Source: Cyprinodon diabolis
Lineage: Eukaryota; Chordata; Actinopteri; Cyprinodontiformes; Cyprinodontidae
Direction: 5' to 3'
Length of the DNA stretch: 64,000 nucleotides
Assembly (NCBI GenBank): GCA_030533445.1
Contig: CM060064.1
Span: 8,266,879 to 8,330,878, forward strand
Shown here one piece after another: positions 24,101 through 35,446 of the stretch. The notes under the pieces were generated by a model that saw only the letters and a program-made list of their open reading frames with translations, was not told the DNA's origin and made no database searches. A program made the translations under genes and the position numbers. Each line of letters begins with the position of its first letter. Within the stretch, counting starts at the first letter, position 1.

Positions 24101-26464
24101 GGCCTGCAGAAGATTAAAAAAAAAAAAAACACAGATTTTAAGACAGATGGTTTCTGATTAAGAGTACATTTATATACATATTTAAGCCAGAATGAGCAAC
24201 AACAAGTCGGGAAGGGGGAGGCTGGGCTTTAGGCATTTTTCATTAAAATGCCATGAAAGGTCTTTAAAGCCATGGAAAACGTAATACAGAAACTTTCTGA
24301 AGTGTTGAAGCCGCTCATTGCTAGTAGCACTAAAGGTTTTACTCCGCTTTAGTTTCCTCTCAGACATTCTTCTAAAAATGACAATTTTATCCACGTTGGT
24401 GACAGATCCTATGTTCCAATAAAAATAAAAACACAATGGCTGCCGTTTGAACCAGCGCTTATTAGAATAATAGCAGTGGAATTCAGGAAAGAGGAAGATA
24501 AAGAGGAAGCCGGGAGAGGAAGTGACCTCCAACTTTAGCGGCAACCCTGCCCACATCTCCCACAGCTGCCCAGCCAGGCACTGCAGGCTGAAGCCACAGC
24601 GAGGGGCGACATTCGGCTCCGACAGTGTATCTGCCTCGGCTCAGCGAATCCAACACCGACGTTAACAAAAAAGGGGAAGCAGCAGCTGCCATAAAATCCT
24701 CCCCCAATAGCTATGGAGACTTTAAATGTAGGGACCAATGAAAGCAATAGAAGCACAAAGAGTTTATACAAGAAACAGTCTGGGTTTAGACACAAAATGA
24801 ATAAGAAATTAAAAACAATGCAGGGGATGACACTCATCTGCATTGTTGTTTTGTGTTAAAAGTGAGGAGGCAATTGGGGATCCTTCAGCTAAGACAAGGC
24901 AACGGCACAAGCTGTTATTGGCAGGGAACAGATGTTTGAGGGAAAGTTGGCATTCAACAACCATTCTTCTCCTGACAGAAATCAACCAGAGAAACACGAG
25001 AGACGTGCCGTGATTGTCACCCGAATGAAAGGAGGACCCTTAAATATACTGGGAAGCTGGCATGTAAACATTTCATTTATTTATTTTTTTGAGATTTCTA
25101 CACCCCCAAAACATCTGACGACTTGAGCTGCCAGCGTTTGGCGGGCCTGGGGTGAAATTTCAGCATTTTCCACATATAGCCCACAGAAGCAAAGCTGGGC
25201 TAAGTTGTAGGAAATACGAATAAGAAGTCAAAGCGAGAGAAAAATACACACGCATGAAGCACATCAAGCTAACAGCTCCAAAGGCTCTGCTGAAAAACGC
25301 CTAACATACACGCACCAATGTATACTCAAACAAGCACAAACACACACATTCAGATACAGGATGTTGGCAGTCAATTCTGTAAACACTCCCCTTATCCCTT
25401 ACTAGTGTAATCTGCCTCTGATAAATGCCCCTCCAAGATAGAAATGTCACCTGATATGATAAACAGTATGCTGACGTTACATAAAGTGGCCGTATGCTAA
25501 GGAGTTGGAGAGATTAACTGTGGAGCGGAGATGGAAAAAATGGTTGGCGTGATAAAAAGCAGACATTAAGCTGGAGCAGCTCTGTTCAGCTGTGGTTCAG
25601 GTTCACACTGACTGGATTGGGGCGGGGTAGAGCGAGAGGAAGAGCCATTTTGTTGTCATTTTTCAAGAGTTACATACTTGAAAGGTTGGAAGTTAGCTGA
25701 AAGGTCACCAGGTAGAAAGAAAGTTAGCGATTAGTAGAATTCAGCACATGAAATTGAAATGTTTTCTCATCCTCCGAGCTTTACTGCACATGACATGAGT
25801 CAGATATTTGGTCATATATTCGATTTTAATTGAAATTATCGAGTTTTCCCAATTGTATAAGTTATGCCGACATTTAAGGAATACAAGTAGTTTCAGAAGC
25901 AAAAAGACTTAATTATGTTTTATTATAAATTAATCAATGAATAAAATCATCAATTATCAATTAAGTATCTATTCTGCTACATAATGAAGGATTATTTCCC
26001 TTCTCTTTGACACCTGTACCATCTACAGTAAGATCAGCTCCTCTTTAACTAAGGTATCAAATCTCTTTGATAATAAGTATCAGTCCATGCTTAACGAGCT
26101 CTATTTGAGGCTCAGTTTGTGTGTAATACTTATTTTGGGGTTTGGCAAAAACTGAATAAGGTTCATTTATGAATGGGTTGGTTGCTTTTATCTCTTTCAA
26201 GCACTAAAATGTTCCTTTCTTTAAAAAGAAAAAGCCTTAGTGGCAAGATTTTTCTTCCTGCTGGATCAGAGAGTGAGCCCCTTCCCCCACCTGTTGCTGC
26301 ACACTATGGACAGCAGGTTAGAGGACGTCTATCACTTCTGCTCGCTAAGAGGCTAGATCAATTTGGAAGAAAAACCAAAACTAAATCTGGTAGCAAACAA
26401 AAGTCATGGTGTGCAAAGTGAAAGTGGGCCAGCTTATAGACTTAAATGTAGTCATATCCTGATA
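24101..26464. other. Intronic DNA, partly conserved-looking
   Basis: The stretch 24470-24720 is GC-rich and unique, and 25130-25780 is balanced and repeat-free. Both may be regulatory. AT-rich filler lies between. The overlapping open frames at 24182-24843 have no motif. Confidence 0.35.
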
Positions 26465-26720
26465 CACTGCAAAAAAAATGTAATCTAAATAAGTAGTTTT
26501 TTCTTAAAATAAATGCATTATTTTTTTAATTAAGGTGGAAAGTGAGACACATTGCCACAATGGAACAAGACATACATTGTCTTATTTCAATTTCATATTA
26601 TCTAATTATCTTATTTTTAGAATAAAAATACTCATTCCATTGGCAAATCATCTTATTTACCTAAATACACATAATTTAAATACTGTGTCAATTTTTCTTT
26701 CTTACCCATACAATACTTAC
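26465..26720. mobile_element. MITE copy of the CACTGSAAAAA family
   Basis: It starts CACTGCAAAAAAAATG. Internal GGAACAAGACA and CTAATTATCTTATTTT stretches match the fuller copy at 33205-33487. The right terminus is eroded. Confidence 0.6.
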
Positions 26721-27558
26721 ATCGCAGCCTGAAACATTGGCATATATCGATATAGACCCAATACAATATTAGCGTGAATTATTCATACTTTAATTATTTC
26801 TTTTGCAGAGTAGCATGTTAGAAAAGGCTTGATCTATATTACAAAGAAAAACAGACATTTACAAAAGGTTTGACAACAACTAAGCCATTAATTATGAACC
26901 AGTTGGTTAAAGAAAATTTAATATGCCGGGCAATAAATTCAGATATTAGTTTCTAATCTACCTGAATTCAGAAACAGTAATACAGTTACAATGATTTAGA
27001 GATTTCAGTTTAATGATTGCATTGAACGCTGATTACATCATCAAACAGCAGCTAGAGATGAGTTCTTTGGTCACCTTTTTTCAGCAAAGTTTACATCAAG
27101 CATGACTCCTTTGCTGCATCTCTAGTGGAAATGGCCTAAACATTATTATAAACATGTAATAATATGTTTTGCTTTTACCACTAAATCATGACATTTTGAC
27201 CCCTCATTGCACATAGCAGCTTTAAGGATGTAAGATGGAGCATTTGGACTGTAGCACATAGCAGTAAGCTGTGGGAACCTGTGCTCTCGCCACACTGGCA
27301 CCACACAAACTTACAGTAAACACCACACTCTGGCGCTTCATTTTCTACAACGGCGGCTGAAAGAGCCGGAGGATGCAGCATGAATTCTCAGATGGTCCAT
27401 AAAGTGAAGACTACAGTAAAAAGGGGAGAGCACTAAGTCAGTATAATAAGCACAGTTGACATCAGATGACGGCGCCTGGCCTCCAAGGGGGGGTGGGCGC
27501 TTCAATATGTTGCCATAAACACAGGCAGAGGCGTGCTCCCCTAAATCATCCTACCGAA
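26721..27558. other. Intronic DNA, nothing recognised
   Basis: GCATATATCGATATAGACCC near 26740 looks like a MITE scrap. The remainder is unique-looking without a supported feature. Confidence 0.35.
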
Positions 27559-27592
27559 CCCCCCCCCCCCCCCCACACACACACACACACAC
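27559..27592. repeat. Poly-C (16) followed by (AC)n
   Basis: Sixteen C residues run into about nine AC units. Confidence 0.95.
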
Positions 27593-27800
27593 CCCATCTT
27601 CCTTTCCACTATGAAACTTTGGGGGGCAATTTTACAGAAAAATTACTCCGACCAGGTTCCTGGTATCTTCCCTTCCTATTAAGCATCAAACTGTTCCTCC
27701 TCTCTGTGAGTGGAGGTATGGACTCTACCAAAAGATGATGGGGGTGGGGGGGTGTTAGAGGGAGGAGCAAGATGGGGGGGTAAAGAGAGGATTGAGGGAG

Positions 27801-28164
27801 CTTGAAGGAATTCGCCCATCATATTACATCAGCTAATCGCACTGTGCCCGAGCATCAGCGATATTTTCATCACATCTGTCAATTTTCTCCTGAATCCTCG
27901 CCCCCCCACACCTCTGTTCCCAAACCCTAACGTTTGAAATGACTAACAATCTGGGCAATTTATTGGCATATTGGCACAGGGTGATAAGGCTAAAAACAAC
28001 AGCAGCCAGCAGCTGGCCCGGGGAGATGAGCTGATAACATTGATATGTGCTCCCACACAAAACACCTCCACCACTATCTCCTCTTTCTATCAAACTCTTA
28101 TTACAATAAAAGTGAATGGGATTTTTTTTCTTTCTCTATGTGAAAAACAACAGGGGGAGAGCAA

Positions 28165-28240
<76 letters not shown>

Positions 28241-28560
28241 CAAGGAGGAAAATACATAATTTATCACTGTATTATCGGGATATCCAGGCAGTCTAATCAA
28301 GGAGCTCTGAGTGACTATTTTTTGCCTTATCATCCAAAGTGGTGGAAACGGAGAAGGAATTATCAGCCAGCTGCAGATTGCTGGGCTGGAATTTTAATGG
28401 TAATAATCGGGTTTCTGATGGTATATCTTCTCTGCTTATCTTCCCCATTATCTGGCCTTATCTCCTCAGTCATCGGAGCAAATTAATGGTGCTCTTTCAG
28501 CATCGCCTTTTTATCGCCGCTCCGAGAGCACCCAAGGGGAAAGAATAAGCAAAATATTAA
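27801..28560. promoter_or_regulatory. Candidate intronic enhancer with ten GATA sites
   Basis: Apart from an AT microsatellite (28167-28235), this block is repeat-free. It contains WGATAR matches, on either strand, at 27982, 28032, 28074, 28087, 28261, 28327, 28360, 28436, 28448 and 28458. The last three are canonical AGATAA spaced 12 and 10 bp apart, about one helical turn. About one match would be expected by chance in 480 bp. The block lies roughly 2 kb inside a gene whose product binds only GATA factors, and mammalian FOG1 is a known GATA1 target. Homeodomain-type cores (TAATGG, AATTAATGG) are also present. The 171-codon open frame across the block reads through the AT repeat and I do not regard it as coding. 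Confidence 0.6.
28167..28235. repeat. (AT)n microsatellite, about 34 units
   Basis: An uninterrupted alternating AT tract of 69 bases splits the GATA-rich block into two halves. It is likely to be length-polymorphic and to form cruciforms. Confidence 0.98.
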
Positions 28561-30139
28561 AATACTGCATAAATCACAATTTTAGATAACAGCCCAATGT
28601 ATGCAGGAGGGTGGGAGAAAAAAGGGGGGGTGGTGAGGACTGCGCCCAACAACCTTTTTGTCCTTTAGAATGACTGTCTGTGCTGACTCTCTATGTATTG
28701 CCTGCTCTGCTTTCCTTTTCTTTTTTTTTGGAGGGGGGGTTCCAGGGATGGAAACAAGGATCTAGGCTCCACATGACCTTTTCTGCTTATATATATATGT
28801 AGACACATACAAGATCTTACACGTGACATGCTAACCCACACAAAGGTTGGGTCAAAAGTGACGAAAGCAGAACAGCATTAGATTCCCTTTCACGACACAA
28901 GAGCAAATTAAATAAATAAAAAAATTGAAGACACCAACAGGATTGGTTTAAAGACGTGAAGGCCTATCACGTCACAGACGGTTTTATTTCAGGGAGACCG
29001 TCAATACAACTACGGACGTTTTCTCTTAGCTTTTGCTGCATATAATTGTAAAATATATAAGGAAAACAAAAAGAAAATACATTTAAAAAAATTGTAAAAA
29101 CTAACAAAATGAAAAGCAATTAACAACTTTTTTTTTTTAGGGATAAAAACTAAAATCCCAAAATATAAAACAAAAAAGTACATTTTAAAATAATCTCTTT
29201 CAGTAACCAAAAACATAAAATATAAACGTTGTAAATGAAATACACACAAACTCTCTTCATCAACAGGCACATCCCCTCATCCCTGCAAACACAAACACAC
29301 ACTACAAGTGTGCATCAGTTATTACCTCTTATTATTAATCAAACTAAATGACTTAATAGATCAACAGTGCACCCCTAGCATTAGAAACAACACACTATCT
29401 GCTTCTTATCATCTTTCAGAACCAGCATATAACTGTTACACTAAACACACACACACACACACACACATTTGACAGCTAAACCAGTGTGTTTACAAAACCA
29501 ATACTCACTCAAAACCTTAAAAGTTGATTCAAAGCTGTATTTCAAAAAGCATCAAACTTGTTTTGCAAATGTGAACACACCATTAAGCAAAAATCATAAA
29601 TAAAATCATAATGTGAGTTTTGTCCCATTTTTTTTATTCATTTTTACAAAGAGTTTCAAAAGTGTGTGTTATCTCTAGCTGGGCTATTTTACAGTAGGCT
29701 TTATCCATGTTTAAAATATGCTGCAAATACCAGTTTATAAACTGTCCAAAAAGCGTTTACTTTTGCATGTGCATGCAGTCATGCACCCAGACACACACCT
29801 GCTAGACGGTGTGCACGGTGGGAAAAAAGTGAAAACTGTAAATTATGATGGAGTGTGTGCAGTCGATGTGAGTCTTTGTTGCAACAATTCTCACTTTATA
29901 GTGAAATTGTCTTTTTTTTAAAGTTATTCTTACGTGCTGCCTTATCATTTCTGGCCTATAATGTGGATTTAGTGCCAATTAAAGCGCTTTCCAGAACTCA
30001 GACTGATGCACTCTGGTGCAGTTTTTAGATTAACGCTTCTATAAAGCAACGGGAAAATAAGGCAGGTTTCCTGCAACTTTTCAGAAAGTTTACAGCCGGG
30101 GTTTCACTCTGACTGTTTATTAATTAGTAATAAATCCAT
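28561..30139. other. Promoter-proximal intron 1
   Basis: AT-rich, with a CA microsatellite at about 29444-29467 and a G-run near 28731. It has no transposon with clear ends. The sequence becomes CpG-richer beyond 30140 towards exon 1. Confidence 0.4.
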
Positions 30140-30305
30140 AATTGTGCCGCTGAGGATGAGCGGAGCGCGTGACGGACAGGACGCAGCGGCGCGCGCCCAT
30201 AGTTGATCAGCTTAATTACAGCGTTTTTTCTTTTTGCAAAGTTCAACAATGCTGAAGATACGTTTTCTAAAAAGAGAGAAAAATAAAGAGTAAAAATGAA
30301 CTTAC

Positions 30306-30345
30306 GTTTGATCTGCCGGGGGTTGCTCTGCTTCCTTCGGGACAT
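30306..30345 (-). CDS. zfpm1/zfpm2: FOG-family (ZFPM) zinc-finger cofactor, first coding exon (partial CDS)
   Basis: Read on the minus strand, the ATG at 30345-30343 opens MSRRKQSNPRQIK. One base (C) is left over before a GTAAG splice donor at 30305-30301, so the exon is 40 nt and ends in phase 1. This is the conserved N-terminus of Friend-of-GATA proteins, the short motif that recruits the NuRD co-repressor complex. FOG proteins are nuclear multi-zinc-finger cofactors that bind the N-terminal finger of GATA1-6 and act in blood, heart and gonad development. Human FOG1 (ZFPM1) has N at residue 8, as here, while human FOG2 (ZFPM2) has K. The long repeat-rich intron and the apparently gene-free 33 kb upstream would suit either gene, so the paralogue is open. 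No second coding exon was found between here and position 1. Sure of the family, not of the member. Confidence 0.86.
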
Positions 30346-30770
30346 GCCTGCTGCGCGGCTGCTCACTGAATCCAGGTGTACTGATACTGACAGATCGATA
30401 GGTTCAGCTTCATCCAAGCAGTCGGATTTTGGAAGGTGGTTTTCTTTTTTTCTTTTCTTATCTACTGGAAACTGAAGCTAAAGAAGAAGGAGGCAGCAGC
30501 ACTTTTTTTAAAACGCACAAGTCTATCGTTCCGTCTGTGTTTTCCTTTATCTTTCTGGTCTCTCTGGCTCCAGCTCTGACTCCCTCACACACTCCCTCCC
30601 TCCCTCTCTCTCTCTCCTGGTCTCTCTCTGCCTCGCTCTTCCCCCTTTTTTTCCTCTCCTGCGCTTCTCCGGGATCCGCGCGCACTGACTGGGGAGGTGA
30701 AAGCGTTTCGCGCTTTTGTTTGAAGATAAGGTTTGTTCCTCGCCGGGCACCGTAACCGCGGTCGTGAACT
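30346..30770 (-). promoter_or_regulatory. 5'UTR and CpG-rich promoter of the FOG-family gene
   Basis: Upstream of the FOG start codon the DNA is CpG-rich compared with its surroundings (30140-30370 and 30655-30770). It also has a long pyrimidine tract at 30590-30660, which reads as purine-rich RNA on the gene strand. No TATA box is evident at a sensible distance, which fits a CpG-type promoter with dispersed starts. Consensus GATA sites (AGATAA, either strand) lie at 30458-30463, 30547-30552 and 30724-30729. The transcription start cannot be placed from sequence alone. A 5' boundary near 30.7 kb is an inference from base composition and from the end of the duplicated upstream segment. Confidence 0.6.
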
Positions 30771-31680
30771 TCTTGTGATCTGTAGTCACTTTCACACGTC
30801 TGGTATTAATTAATAACCCTCAGTTAGTCCATTATTGTTTTGTTTTTCCTTGTTTGTTTGTTTTATTTTGGGATGTGGGTGGAGCGCAGGGTAACACAAA
30901 CAAAACACACTTTCCTCTTTGAAGGAAAAAAAAGTGACAAAATTGTATGTACTTTATGTAAGACGAATAAAATTTTTACAAGCTCCTCATTTAATTATTT
31001 TTAGCTGCCTCTTTTTTTTTTTACCTTAATAGTCATTTTTAACTAACTTTGATTTACATCAATAATTCATCTATTGTTTGAATGGTGTGAATAAAATGTT
31101 AATTCTTTCAAAAAACTTCTTTTAGGGAAACAATTTTCTCCTGACTTTAATGTTGATTTAAACATGGTTTATATTTATCATGATACTAAACTGAGCAGTC
31201 AGTTTATTTTAAATCGACCCCTTTACTGCAGCTTTTTAGGTAAAAACAGCCCATGACTCATTCATATATCTGACCAATCAATGTCTGCAGCACTGAAACA
31301 CAGCAGGAGGAGTTTAATGCAGCCTGCAGCTCACTGATGCATCTTTGAGTCCATCACAGCTGAATTATAATCCACATCTACCCTAAAGATAGCTGCAGAC
31401 TGATTATTGTTAAACAGTGGATCAATAGCAACAATTATCTAATAGTTTCTATGTAATGTTAAACTGATATAGAAAAGAGCATCTTTATTTTACACCAAAC
31501 AAAACTTAGGTTATAGCCAAAAAACAACAAACTTTAATAAAATACAGTGTGAACGAAATCAAATTCCAGCTTTATTCAATGATGCTGGATTTATCAGACA
31601 GATCAAACTACATAGAAATGCTGAGAGTAGATTAAACACTGTGTAAACCGCTAACTGTAACATAAATGACCCTAAATGTG
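30700..31680. repeat. Upstream tandem duplication, copy 1
   Basis: This segment next to the promoter is repeated at 31754-32147. Two sub-blocks match closely by eye: 30700-31000 with 31754-32050, and 31581-31674 with 32052-32147. Between these two sub-blocks copy 1 has about 580 bp that copy 2 lacks. Landmarks shared by the copies include AAAGCGTTTC, GAAGATAAGG and the GTTTGTTTGTTTTATTTTGG stretch. The simplest reading is one tandem duplication of about 1 kb followed by an internal deletion in the distal copy. Confidence 0.9.
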
Positions 31681-31753
31681 AAGAAGCTTTAACAAATAGA
31701 GTGACTTTATTTGTACAACAACAAAAAAACTATTTAAACTGATCATGTGCCAT

Positions 31754-32147
31754 AAAGCGTTTCACGCTTTTGTTTGAAGATAAGGTTTGTTCCTCACCGG
31801 GCACCGTAGCCGCGGCGTCTTGAACTTCTTGTGATCTGTAGTCACTCTCACACGTCTGGTATTAATTAATAGTTAGTCTATTATTTTTTTGTTTTTCCTT
31901 GTTTGTTTGTTTTATTTTGGGGTGTGGATGGAGAGCAGGGTAACACAAACAAAACACACGTTTTTCCCTCTTTAAAGGAAAAAAAGTGACAAAATTTTAT
32001 GAACTTTATGTGGGACACATAAAATTTAACAAGCTCCTCATTTAATGATTTAATGCTGAATCCATCAGACAGAATAAACTACATAGAAATGCTGAGAGTA
32101 GATTAAACGCTGTGTAAACCACTAACTGTAACATAAATGACCCTAAA
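31754..32147. repeat. Upstream tandem duplication, copy 2 (internally deleted)
   Basis: This copy of 30700-31680 lies farther from the FOG promoter and has lost the middle of the unit; the junction is near 32051. It keeps the promoter-proximal part, including an AGATAA site at 31778-31783 matching 30724-30729 in copy 1. Some of its CpGs are changed, for example TTTCGC to TTTCAC. Confidence 0.9.
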
Positions 32148-33204
32148 AAACAAGTGGAAACGTGTTTCTTGCCATATTTGTTTGATAAACAATAAATCTG
32201 GAGCACTTTTATATGGTAACTATGAGAAAAAAATCAATAAAACATTGAGGAAAAAAATTGAGACAGAGTTTGAATTATTTAGGTTTGCTGCGCTATATAT
32301 AAAAAAAATGGATGGCATGTTCATGACAAATATGGCCAATTCTAATTATATATAATAATTATATAGAATTAAATATAACAGTCAGTGTGCAAAAATGCTT
32401 TATTGTAAAAAAAAAAAAGAAAAAAATAGAACATTGATTGCTTTACTGATAGATTTTATGATAAAGATCCAGCAAGTTTACTTATACTTGAGACGGTTTT
32501 AGTGTTGGAGAATAGATTTAATCTCTAAATTAGTTTTACCAGGTCAAACGTGTCAAACAATCAGGAAATATGAATGAAAGATTACTTTATTTCGACTTAA
32601 AAACAAAAAATTAAATAATATCTTTTACAAAAGAATCCATCAGACAGCAACCGATAAAGGAATAGACGGCAGCTCCAAGGCTTATCTTTGCCTATCCTGT
32701 ACCATCATTACAATAATTCACAATCAAACATTGGTACTAATTAATAATTACAAAACACATAACTTAAACTGAAAAATCAAACTCAGTCAAATGTCATTGC
32801 AACCTTTTATAATTTTAGATTTTAAAGTCTCCTTGAAAACTAGTATAGAGTTACACATCTTTATATGTAGAATAGCTTTGAAAAGAATATTAAAATTCGA
32901 GTGATGTCTACGTACTTATCTCTCAACAATAAACTAATAGTCATTCCTCTTTAAACAGATGATTACATGAAAGAAACAGTGAAGCTGCTCACGATTCTGT
33001 CGCCAAGGAGGATCCAGCAGAGTCGTTTTATGGATCCTCTGAATCCATAAAACCTCAATAAAACTACTTTATAGTCACTGATGACTGGATCTGGGAAACT
33101 GTATTCTTTTATTGTTCAGCTAATTTGGTTTTGGTCGACCTCAGCTTAAAGTTTCTAAACGAGTATGAAAAAGATGATTCTGGATTGATAACTATTTATT
33201 ATTT
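32148..33204. other. AT-rich upstream DNA, nothing recognised
   Basis: Very AT-rich, with an A-run at 32407-32427. No gene or element was supported. Confidence 0.4.
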
Positions 33205-33487
33205 CACTGGAAAAAATGGATACCTAGACAAGTCATTTTTATCTTAAAATAAGTGCATTTGTTCTTGGATTGAGGAGGTCAAAGAGACATTTTGCTAATG
33301 GAACAAGACAATTTACACTTAAAATAAGTGCATTCTCTCATTTCAAGTGCTTTTTATCTAATTATCTTATTTTAAGTGTAACAATACTCATTCCAGTGGC
33401 AAATTATCTCATTTACCTGCTCAGATTAAGGGTAAATACACTTAATTTAAGAAAACTTTTACTTATTTCTAGATCATTTTTCCAGTG
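33205..33487. mobile_element. 283-bp MITE (CACTGGAAAAA ends)
   Basis: CACTGGAAAAAATG at the left and TCATTTTTCCAGTG at the right form an inverted repeat of about 12 bp. AAAATAAGTGCATT recurs inside. Flanking TTATTATT and TTGCTATT are a poor 8-bp match. Partial relatives are at 26465-26720 and 58550-58830. Confidence 0.75.
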
Positions 33488-35370
33488 TTGCTATTATATA
33501 ATTTATGAGTTGATAAGGGTGCTGAGGTTCTAATTCATTTATGTAAGTGAAAAGATAAGTAAGGGATTAAATTGAACTATTCCTTTAGAGTAAATTAAGT
33601 AATTTATCAGATTAAGAATAAACAATCAGATCATTTCACCAGTTTTAACTATGATAAAAAGGTTTTTAACATCTGGAGGAATAAAATGTTCTCTTTTTAA
33701 GTTTGATTTGATAAAGAATCAGTCAAAATCAGAGTGCTTTTAATTTGTCTCTCTGTGCAAAAGGAAAACATTTTGAAATATTTAGTTAAAAAAAGAGGGA
33801 GAGAGACTGAGAAAAGAAGAGTCTTTGAATGGTTCAGATTTTGACTGCCATGTTCTGAATAGCTGCCCAAACTGGAAATCACTCTCTTCAATTAGCCAGT
33901 TGGACTGCCAAGGAAGACAAGCAAGTGGCCTGTGAAATTATCTCGTAACCCAATTCCACAACTTTAGGATGGAGTCTGAAACTGCAGAATAATTTATGTG
34001 ACACAAGGGTCAGCGGCGGCTCACCTTCAGATGGGGCTTGACATCCATCGCAAAGACTCCCCTGTTTAGACTAAACATGTAAATATATGTATATTTATAT
34101 TTGCCCTCTTTTCTATGTTATTCTCACATGTAGCTTTAATTGTGATCCAGTGATGCTGATGTCACAGAACAGAGTCAAAAACAAATATTTGCTTCAGCTG
34201 AAAATATTTAAAGTCCGAATGAAAACATGAAAATATTTTAATATTTCCACTGATTTATTTTTCACCCTCACAAACATTCCTGCAATAAAAACATGCAGTC
34301 GCTAAAATGACCATGTTAAATGCACATAAATAGCCTATCTTGGGTATATTAAGGCACCCTGCACCAAAATCAATAATGATTTGTGGCAAGAGCAACAACA
34401 TGGGGAGAGAGTGGAGTCAAATTGCCAGCTCCAGATTAATTTAACGCCACTCCTAAATCCTCTGAGACTGGAGGGTGGTTCTCCTGTGCTGTTCCTGAGC
34501 CCCAGTGGCTCGTTTGAAGCCGACTTTGATTGGCAGCTACAAATCTGCGAGAGGAACAGAGAGCTTTTATTTTTTAAATATTTTCTTCACTGCTGAGACC
34601 AGATGGTTGTGATAATTAACATGATACTGATTCCATCGCAGGGGAAATCACTGACACAAGGTTGGTCACATTAATAAGTTAGGGTATACAGTATGACTGC
34701 GGAGATGCTGCGCAGTGCTCTCATATAATCTGATTATAAGAGGGAAAGGTTGATTTAATGTACTAAATATTTTGATTAGAACTGCCAGGTCACATTTGGG
34801 CAGCAGCGTTCAGTGTCAGGGCAGTCACGATGATGATGGAGCTGTCTGGGGGTTTATTTATTTTTCAAGCTTAAGAACAATGTTTTAAATGAGTTCTCGA
34901 TTTAATGTCATCCTGATTCCTTCTTGGACATAATGATCAGAAATTACTGTAAAAATTTTGCAGTATTGAAAAAGTTTTATGCATCTGATTCAAGCATTTA
35001 AAGCCTATAAATATGGTTTACATGCCTTTATAATCCAAGATTTATGCCTTTTCAAAAAATGCTGCAAAAGTTCAAACGCTTATTTAATCTTAGCTTATCT
35101 TTCAGTCTAATAGGGATTTTTCATTTGTCATTCACACGATAAAGATGCTGAACTGTTACAATAAAAAAATACATGTAATATATGTAATAACAACACAAAT
35201 ACATTTGTACAAAAGCAAACAAGGAACGTTATCATTCTTTTTATTGCAAAATAAATGACTCTCCACACATTTAAAGTTAAATCAAAATCATAAAGTTACT
35301 TGAAATCTGTAAGTAAAACATATAAAAAAAATTACATAATCAGCATAAAAAGGTTAAAAGGCTTAAGCTA
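33488..35370. other. Upstream flank with two conserved-looking blocks
   Basis: The stretches 33830-34070 and 34360-34720 are balanced, repeat-free and carry cores such as CAATTAGC and CAGATTAATTTAA. They look like developmental enhancers but cannot be proven here. The rest is AT-rich. Confidence 0.35.
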
Positions 35371-35410
35371 CATATATATCCATATATATATATATATATA
35401 TAAATATATA

Positions 35411-35445
<35 letters not shown>

Positions 35446-35446
35446 G
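35371..35446. repeat. Compound (TA)n(TG)n(TA)n microsatellite
   Basis: Alternating TA, then about eleven TG units, then TA again. Confidence 0.95.

Larger units (their letters stand above)
1..30305 (-). other. Intron 1 of the FOG-family gene (runs off the window)
   Basis: From the GTAAG donor at 30305-30301 the gene continues leftwards, and no FOG zinc-finger coding sequence (C2H2 or C2HC patterns) is visible on the minus strand down to position 1. The intron is therefore at least 30 kb. It holds transposon insertions, listed separately, between long repeat-free blocks. A long first intron is known for mammalian FOG genes. Treating all of it as one intron is an inference from the absence of further exons; a very short second exon could have been missed. 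Confidence 0.6.

Noticed and set aside
27971..28486. 171-codon plus-strand open frame
   Set aside because: It is held open by the AT microsatellite (a long IYIY run) and crosses the GATA-rich block. No protein motif is present.
30458..30795. Arg/Glu-rich minus-strand frames next to FOG exon 1
   Set aside because: They lie in the purine-rich 5'UTR upstream of the FOG start. The RERERE composition reflects GAGAGA repeats.
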